A DNA stretch of 64,000 nt, taken from positions 682,001-746,000 of the forward strand of contig CAWDKV010000004.1 in the NCBI GenBank assembly GCA_963803015.1, read 5' to 3'. The notes below the pieces were generated by a model. It was given only the letters and a program-made list of their open reading frames with translations. It was not told where the DNA came from and did no database searches. This DNA is from Berkiella sp963803015 (GTDB taxonomy: Bacteria > Pseudomonadota > Gammaproteobacteria > Berkiellales > Berkiellaceae). Below, piece after piece: positions 59,760 to 64,000 of this stretch (position 1 is the first letter of the stretch; each line of letters opens with the position of its first letter). The position numbers and the translations under genes were made by a program.

Positions 59760-61748
59760 CTAGCGAGCGGGACGATTTAAGCGTTTATATCTATCATTCT
59801 CTAAAACATATTGATTAGGAAATCTTTGTGCTAATACTTCCTGCAGAACTTGCTTAACCATTTGTTGATTTTCTGAAGGATGAATAATAAATTCAGCACC
59901 TGGCTTTGCATTATCAACGGCTAATTCGATAATTTGCCTCGTCATTTTTATTTTCTGTTCACGAGTTTGTATTCTTTCCATAGAGTATTTGATAGTGCCA
60001 TGATGACTACCACTATCAAGATATACTTTCTTGGTAAGCGCTTTATTTCCACTGCAATACATATCTAACTTTAAGCTAGAGGAAGGCGTTTTTAATTGTG
60101 TGGCGTCAACTTTTTTAATCCCATATCTCTTTTTTTGTTCTGAACCCTCTAGTTTTTTTGCCATTTCATCTATCGATTTCTGAGGTACACTAAATACTTT
60201 TGAACGAGAAAATGATCTTTGACGACCACCACTCTGAAAATTGCTTGTATTGCGCCTGGGCAATGCGTCAACCCTCGGATGGGCTGAGCCACCAAAGGTC
60301 CTACTTCTTTGCGCAGTATATTGCGGCAAATCCGATCTGAGTACCCTACTCTGTTTTCTTGGTAACTTCTCTGTGACCAACGTTCCAAATTCTTGGTTTT
60401 TTAAAGAAGACCATGTTTTAAGATCTTGTCCATTTGGTGTCACATGCCATAAAACAAATTGATATTTTGGCATGCTAAGACGATCATTTTCATTTTTGAT
60501 TCTACTATAATCCTCAAATGAGCACGTTGCCCAGCTATCCGCAACAGGATCTTTCATAAAATAAATTGGTTCAATCCACTGGGCAAGACTTAAAGAAACA
60601 GTGGGATTTTCAGAATGATATTTTACCCAAGCGTCATAGATGCGCTTATTTGTTCTGAGATCAAAATCATTATCGACTTCTGTACAAATTCTATATCCTT
60701 CCGGCGCCGAGGTATCCACTTTAAAGTGTAAGATATCGTTTTTAACAGTATAGGATTTACCTTTAATTAATTTATTGAAAACATAATAAGCCGCTCTGGT
60801 AAATTGTTCTCCAGCAAAAAAATATTCTGGCTCGTATTTTTTAGATTCACACTCATATTTTTGGTTAAATTTGACATTCTTTTGTGAAAAGGGAAGTCCG
60901 CCGCGCCGCCACGCTCGTGCATTACCGCTCACTGTTGTTTGGGTTTTATTTGCTTCCACCGTAACAAATATTTGTTCTTTATTATATTTAATAAATTGAT
61001 TAAATTTATTAATATGTTTTGGATTAGCAAAGGTATCTGGTATGGCAAGATTTAATTTATTCTCTGAAATTAACGCAGCATTTTTGACATAATTTTTAAC
61101 AGCCGTTTTTTTTGACTGCTCATGTAGATCTTCACCGCCTCGAAATCCTTTTGCCAAAATGGTACCCAGCAGAATAGAACGCATTTGTGAAACTTCTCTG
61201 TCAATCCCGCCATCTACAATAATAATATCATTACCACTTAGATCTCTTCGAACCTCACCACTTGCGTCTTCATTCTCTGATATTTGCTGGATAACCCTAT
61301 CACAAGCATAGGACTTACCACTGCCTGATGGGCCGCCAATGTGAATACATTTTGAATTGTTCCACTTTTTACCGGGATAATGCTTATGGGAAGCGAGAAA
61401 AACCGCATTTCTAAACGACTTTGAATTTCTTTCTTCTTCCAGAGCTTGTTGATATAACGCCAAGCCCTCTTTTCCCAGAAAATCTAAAATGGAAGTAGTC
61501 TTTTCATTGATTTTTTCAGCTTGAGGAAGTTTTTGATCATTTTTTGCCAGAAAGGCTGCAAATTTTTTTCTTGCAGAGAATGTCTCTTGATCAGCCGTTT
61601 TCTCATGTAGAGCACGATATCCCTTTTCTCCTAATAAAAGGTGAGCGGCAACATCCTGCTCTTCAGGGGATTCTGCATCAGAATAGTGCCCAATTACCCC
61701 CCACCTGCTAGGATATCCAGTTTGGCCATAGACGCCACTTTGCCCCAT
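59760..61748 (-). CDS. P-loop NTPase of unknown function, zeta-toxin-like kinase possible
   Basis: A 662-aa protein. A clear Walker A, HIGGPSGSGKSYACDR, is at residues ~136-151; IIIVDGGIDREVSQMRS follows ~40 residues later, then NLAIPDTFANPKHINKF. This order recalls zeta-toxin/PezT-type kinases, but the match is loose. The C-terminal half holds a domain around WIEPIYFMKDPVADSW, an Arg/Ser-rich stretch (QRSRTFGG, RQRSFSRSKVFS), and a last alpha/beta segment. No TM or signal. The ATG at 61748 has AGGAG at 8 bases. Likely lineage-specific; effector role inferred. Confidence 0.7.
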   Translation of the reverse strand: MGQSGVYGQTGYPSRWGVIGHYSDAESPEEQDVAAHLLLGEKGYRALHEKTADQETFSARKKFAAFLAKNDQKLPQAEKINEKTTSILDFLGKEGLALYQQALEEERNSKSFRNAVFLASHKHYPGKKWNNSKCIHIGGPSGSGKSYACDRVIQQISENEDASGEVRRDLSGNDIIIVDGGIDREVSQMRSILLGTILAKGFRGGEDLHEQSKKTAVKNYVKNAALISENKLNLAIPDTFANPKHINKFNQFIKYNKEQIFVTVEANKTQTTVSGNARAWRRGGLPFSQKNVKFNQKYECESKKYEPEYFFAGEQFTRAAYYVFNKLIKGKSYTVKNDILHFKVDTSAPEGYRICTEVDNDFDLRTNKRIYDAWVKYHSENPTVSLSLAQWIEPIYFMKDPVADSWATCSFEDYSRIKNENDRLSMPKYQFVLWHVTPNGQDLKTWSSLKNQEFGTLVTEKLPRKQSRVLRSDLPQYTAQRSRTFGGSAHPRVDALPRRNTSNFQSGGRQRSFSRSKVFSVPQKSIDEMAKKLEGSEQKKRYGIKKVDATQLKTPSSSLKLDMYCSGNKALTKKVYLDSGSHHGTIKYSMERIQTREQKIKMTRQIIELAVDNAKPGAEFIIHPSENQQMVKQVLQEVLAQRFPNQYVLENDRYKRLNRPAR

Positions 61749-61913
61749 TGCGACGCTCCTGATAGATAGCAATAATATTATGTTATCACGCTAGCATGTT
61801 TGTTTCATTTTAAGTGTAGGTCGTATTTTTAAAAACGAAGTGTGTTACTACACCCTTTTTAATCTGCACGATTTTTACTACTTTTAAAACAAACGCTTTG
61901 TCGCAAACAGGCT

Positions 61914-63224
61914 TTAACGAGAACGAAGTGCTTTTTGTTGCACTTCACTAGCATGAGGCACGCTGTCTAAAATAGGGTAAGATGCTAAATTCTGCTTGAG
62001 AAATAGACTAATGGCTGAATCGATATCTATTCGTTTGTTTCTATCCGGTTCCAGAAGTCCTGATAGTAAACTATCTTCTTTTATCAAACGAAGATCTTCT
62101 GCATTATTTTTAGGATAATGACTAAATTGTAAATAAAACCTGGCTATACCGAGCGCCCACATATCATTGGCTTTATGTGGCGCGCTATATTCCTTTTTAT
62201 CACCAGAACAATGGGATTGTAACTGATAGCCCAATGTTAATTGCGCACCTTTTTTTGCATCATTAAAATATTTATGCCAATTGGATGTTTCTTGCGAGTG
62301 ATAATAAGAAATTTCTGGAGACTGAAAAGTGAGCGTAGCCAAAGCAATGCTTAATGGGTCGTTATGCTGGTCAGCAAGTCCCAAATCAGTCAATTTGATC
62401 CTAATTTCGCCCTCTTTATTTTCAAATACGATGATATTTTCAAATTTAAGATCTTGATAAACACTATTGTCATCATGAAATTCTTTTATAATGAGAAAAA
62501 GTAGATATTCTATCTTTCTTTTTTGAACTTCAGATAATAACTTATATCTCCCTGATTGAATAAATTTGTCTAAGGGTTGGCCTTTCTTAGCATAAATGCT
62601 TACCTTAGGTTGTGTCGCTTTATTATGAGAATAAAAAAGCGCTCCTATGAGTTGTTGCACTATCAGTTGCGGGGAATATCTTTGCGATAAGGCAACTTCT
62701 TCTGCAGACTCTTGTAATTCATCAACAAGCGCTGACGGCTTTAAGCGTCTAACCAAGTTAAAATATTCCTCTATTATGTCGCTGCGCCACGCTGGTTTCC
62801 CACATTTAGCGATACCACAAATTTGCACTAAAGATTCATCTTTGCTGTTATCTTTTAATTTTCTTTTTGTTTCTAACATTAGTAAAAACTCTCCTTCAGG
62901 AGAGCGTAAGACATTCAGTGTTCTTGGCAATTTTGTCTGATGTTTATCTAAGCGATATGCCCCACCATTGGCCAAGACTGCCATTTTGCCAATTTGTTCT
63001 TTGCGGCGCTTATTCAGAAAAAAATCTAAAATTTTATTGAAATCTTCTTGCGATAAGCGTTTCTCTAAAGCAGGATCCATCGGATCATTTTGCACTTTTT
63101 TGAGACGATTAAAAAAATCAATTAAGGGTTTATTGAAATATTGCGGAAATAAAGTGGCTAACCGATTAGAAAGGGCGTGTGTTACCTTTTGATAAAGAGA
63201 ATATAGGCTGTTGAATCCCATCAT
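61914..63224 (-). CDS. Protein-kinase-like protein
   Basis: A 436-aa protein with a divergent eukaryotic-type kinase domain. The catalytic loop reads SVYQDLKFENIIVF (D, K and N present; HRD replaced by YQD), the metal loop LTDLGLADQ (DLG for DFG), the activation segment ends in FQSPEISYYHS (SPE for APE), and helix F has KANDMWALGIARFY. A Gly-containing loop (LANGGAYRL) lies at ~85 and a possible ATP lysine in LMLETKRK. Catalytic residues are kept, so activity is plausible. Resembles LegK-like effectors in kind, not by demonstrated homology. The start could be 63236. Confidence 0.75.
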   Translation of the reverse strand: MMGFNSLYSLYQKVTHALSNRLATLFPQYFNKPLIDFFNRLKKVQNDPMDPALEKRLSQEDFNKILDFFLNKRRKEQIGKMAVLANGGAYRLDKHQTKLPRTLNVLRSPEGEFLLMLETKRKLKDNSKDESLVQICGIAKCGKPAWRSDIIEEYFNLVRRLKPSALVDELQESAEEVALSQRYSPQLIVQQLIGALFYSHNKATQPKVSIYAKKGQPLDKFIQSGRYKLLSEVQKRKIEYLLFLIIKEFHDDNSVYQDLKFENIIVFENKEGEIRIKLTDLGLADQHNDPLSIALATLTFQSPEISYYHSQETSNWHKYFNDAKKGAQLTLGYQLQSHCSGDKKEYSAPHKANDMWALGIARFYLQFSHYPKNNAEDLRLIKEDSLLSGLLEPDRNKRIDIDSAISLFLKQNLASYPILDSVPHASEVQQKALRSR

Positions 63225-63354
63225 AGTAAGTGTCATCCCTTAAGAGTTAACCAGATTTCTTTTATCAGCTTTCCTGAGAATTAAGTTGTGCTTGCAATCT
63301 ATTGAAGACCTGCTATAATTTTTGATTATTGTACTTAATTCAAGTGGTTAACTA

Positions 63355-63957
63355 ATGAAAACCAAAAAGAATATGCCCCTCTCCCGCGGCGGTAAGCGTG
63401 AAGGCGCTGGGCGCCCACAAGGCACAGGGAAATATGGAGAGCCTACCAAAGCGGTACGCGTTCCACGTAGTTTAGTTACTCCCTTACAACAATTTTTAGG
63501 GAAGCACTATACACCACATTCCCCGGAGATAACGCTACAGGCATTAAAAGCCAAATTATTCAAAAGTAAAAGTTTACCTCTTTTTGAAGATAAAGTCGCA
63601 GCGGGTTTTCCTTCTCCAGCTGAAGATAAAATTGAAAAGCATTTAGATCTAAATGAATACGTCACTCAAAACCCGACCACGACGTTTTATGTGCGTGTTG
63701 AAGGCAATTCTATGCTGGGAGCGGGCATCCATCCTAATGATCTCTTGGTGGTCGATCTGTCTCTTGAAGCCAAAAATAACCAAATCATCATTGCTTATCT
63801 GAATGGAGAGTTTACAGTCAAACGGCTTAAAATTGAGAAAAGTAAAAAAATGTGGCTCATCCCTGAGAACGAAGCCTTTTCTCCTGTTGCTATTACAGAA
63901 GAAATGGACTTTCGTATTTGGGGAGTGGTGACTAATGTCATCCATACTGTTTTATAG
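63355..63957 (+). CDS. umuD: UmuD-like S24 peptidase with N-terminal extension
   Basis: A 200-aa protein. The C-terminal half matches UmuD: LPLFEDKVAAGFPSPAEDKI contains the AG self-cleavage site (residues ~85-86), VRVEGNSMLGAGI carries the nucleophilic Ser and GEFTVKRLKI the Lys of the Ser/Lys dyad. Residues 1-50 are an extra basic segment with GGKREGAGRPQGTGKYGEPT. UmuD is processed after DNA damage and joins UmuC to form polymerase V. The window ends 43 bases later, so umuC is not visible. No canonical CTGT-N8-ACAG LexA box was found upstream. Confidence 0.88.
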   Translation: MKTKKNMPLSRGGKREGAGRPQGTGKYGEPTKAVRVPRSLVTPLQQFLGKHYTPHSPEITLQALKAKLFKSKSLPLFEDKVAAGFPSPAEDKIEKHLDLNEYVTQNPTTTFYVRVEGNSMLGAGIHPNDLLVVDLSLEAKNNQIIIAYLNGEFTVKRLKIEKSKKMWLIPENEAFSPVAITEEMDFRIWGVVTNVIHTVL

Positions 63958-64000
63958 ATACTTTGAGCATTTACCAATCAGGCTCGGTGAAGCAAAGCTT

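Noticed and set aside
1..64000. CRISPR arrays, rRNA, tRNA genes, prophage or integrase genes
   Set aside because: None could be recognised on reading both strands; a tRNA-finding program would be needed to exclude an unusual tRNA.

Overview
The window comes from a moderately AT-rich gammaproteobacterium. Gene content and order point to the Legionellales (Legionella/Coxiella/Berkiella-like bacteria). The core blocks yicC-gmk-rpoZ-spoT-recG, coaBC-dut-algC facing pyrE, ponA divergent from pilMNOPQ-aroK-aroB-SPOR-hemE, and rpmB-rpmG are typical gammaproteobacterial neighbourhoods. Between them lie lineage-specific proteins of the kind intracellular Legionellales use on their hosts: repeat proteins, a leucine-rich-repeat protein, a protein-kinase-like protein, a P-loop protein and multi-pass membrane proteins with proline-rich tails. 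The placement is an inference; no rRNA or tRNA gene was recognised.

Layout. 1-4.7 kb: the 5' part of a Fic gene with two operator-like palindromes, then a cytochrome c oxidase assembly cluster (DUF2909, SURF1, a small membrane protein, heme A synthase, heme O synthase, SCO). 4.7-7.0 kb: two membrane proteins of unknown function. 7.2-10 kb: a divergent znuCB/znuA zinc importer split by a 183-bp MITE-like palindrome. 10.2-13.6 kb: a GNAT protein, a DUF4143 ATPase and ubiA. 13.7-20.8 kb: a FecR/DUF6600-like secreted protein overlapping an FAD reductase, a DMT exporter, and an arginase-ornithine aminotransferase operon. 20.8-27.6 kb: the recG-spoT-rpoZ-gmk-yicC operon and rph. 27.6-33.6 kb: a double-glycine-leader peptide, exonuclease III, an LRR protein, pyrE, frame-disrupted algC and dut, and coaBC. 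33.7-42.5 kb: an 849-aa membrane protein, a gene remnant, two different repeat proteins with periods near 45 residues, rpmB-rpmG, a desaturase, yfhL and coaD. 42.7-53.2 kb: hemE, SPOR protein, aroB, aroK, pilQPONM and the bifunctional penicillin-binding protein. 53.1-59.7 kb: a TPP-riboswitch-controlled PnuC-family (PnuT-like) transporter, uppP, small proteins, rpmE, malic enzyme, malate dehydrogenase and leucine dehydrogenase. 59.8-64 kb: a P-loop protein, a kinase-like protein and a UmuD-like S24 peptidase.

How the genes fit together. The core genes serve respiration (heme A and Cu delivery to cytochrome oxidase), zinc uptake, the stringent response and nucleotide supply, cell-wall synthesis with type IV pilus assembly, and malate/amino-acid carbon metabolism. 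Arginine and branched-chain amino acid catabolism together with malate oxidation would suit a bacterium living on host amino acids.

Most notable observations: two repeat proteins with different ~45-residue units and a shared 10-base upstream motif; a MITE sitting exactly where the zinc-regulated divergent promoters should be; a TPP aptamer that contains the transporter's ribosome binding site; a class-IIb-bacteriocin-like GG-leader peptide; a very strong Shine-Dalgarno followed by a 6-codon ORF ahead of rpmE; and four frameshifts packed into 1.3 kb of dut and algC.
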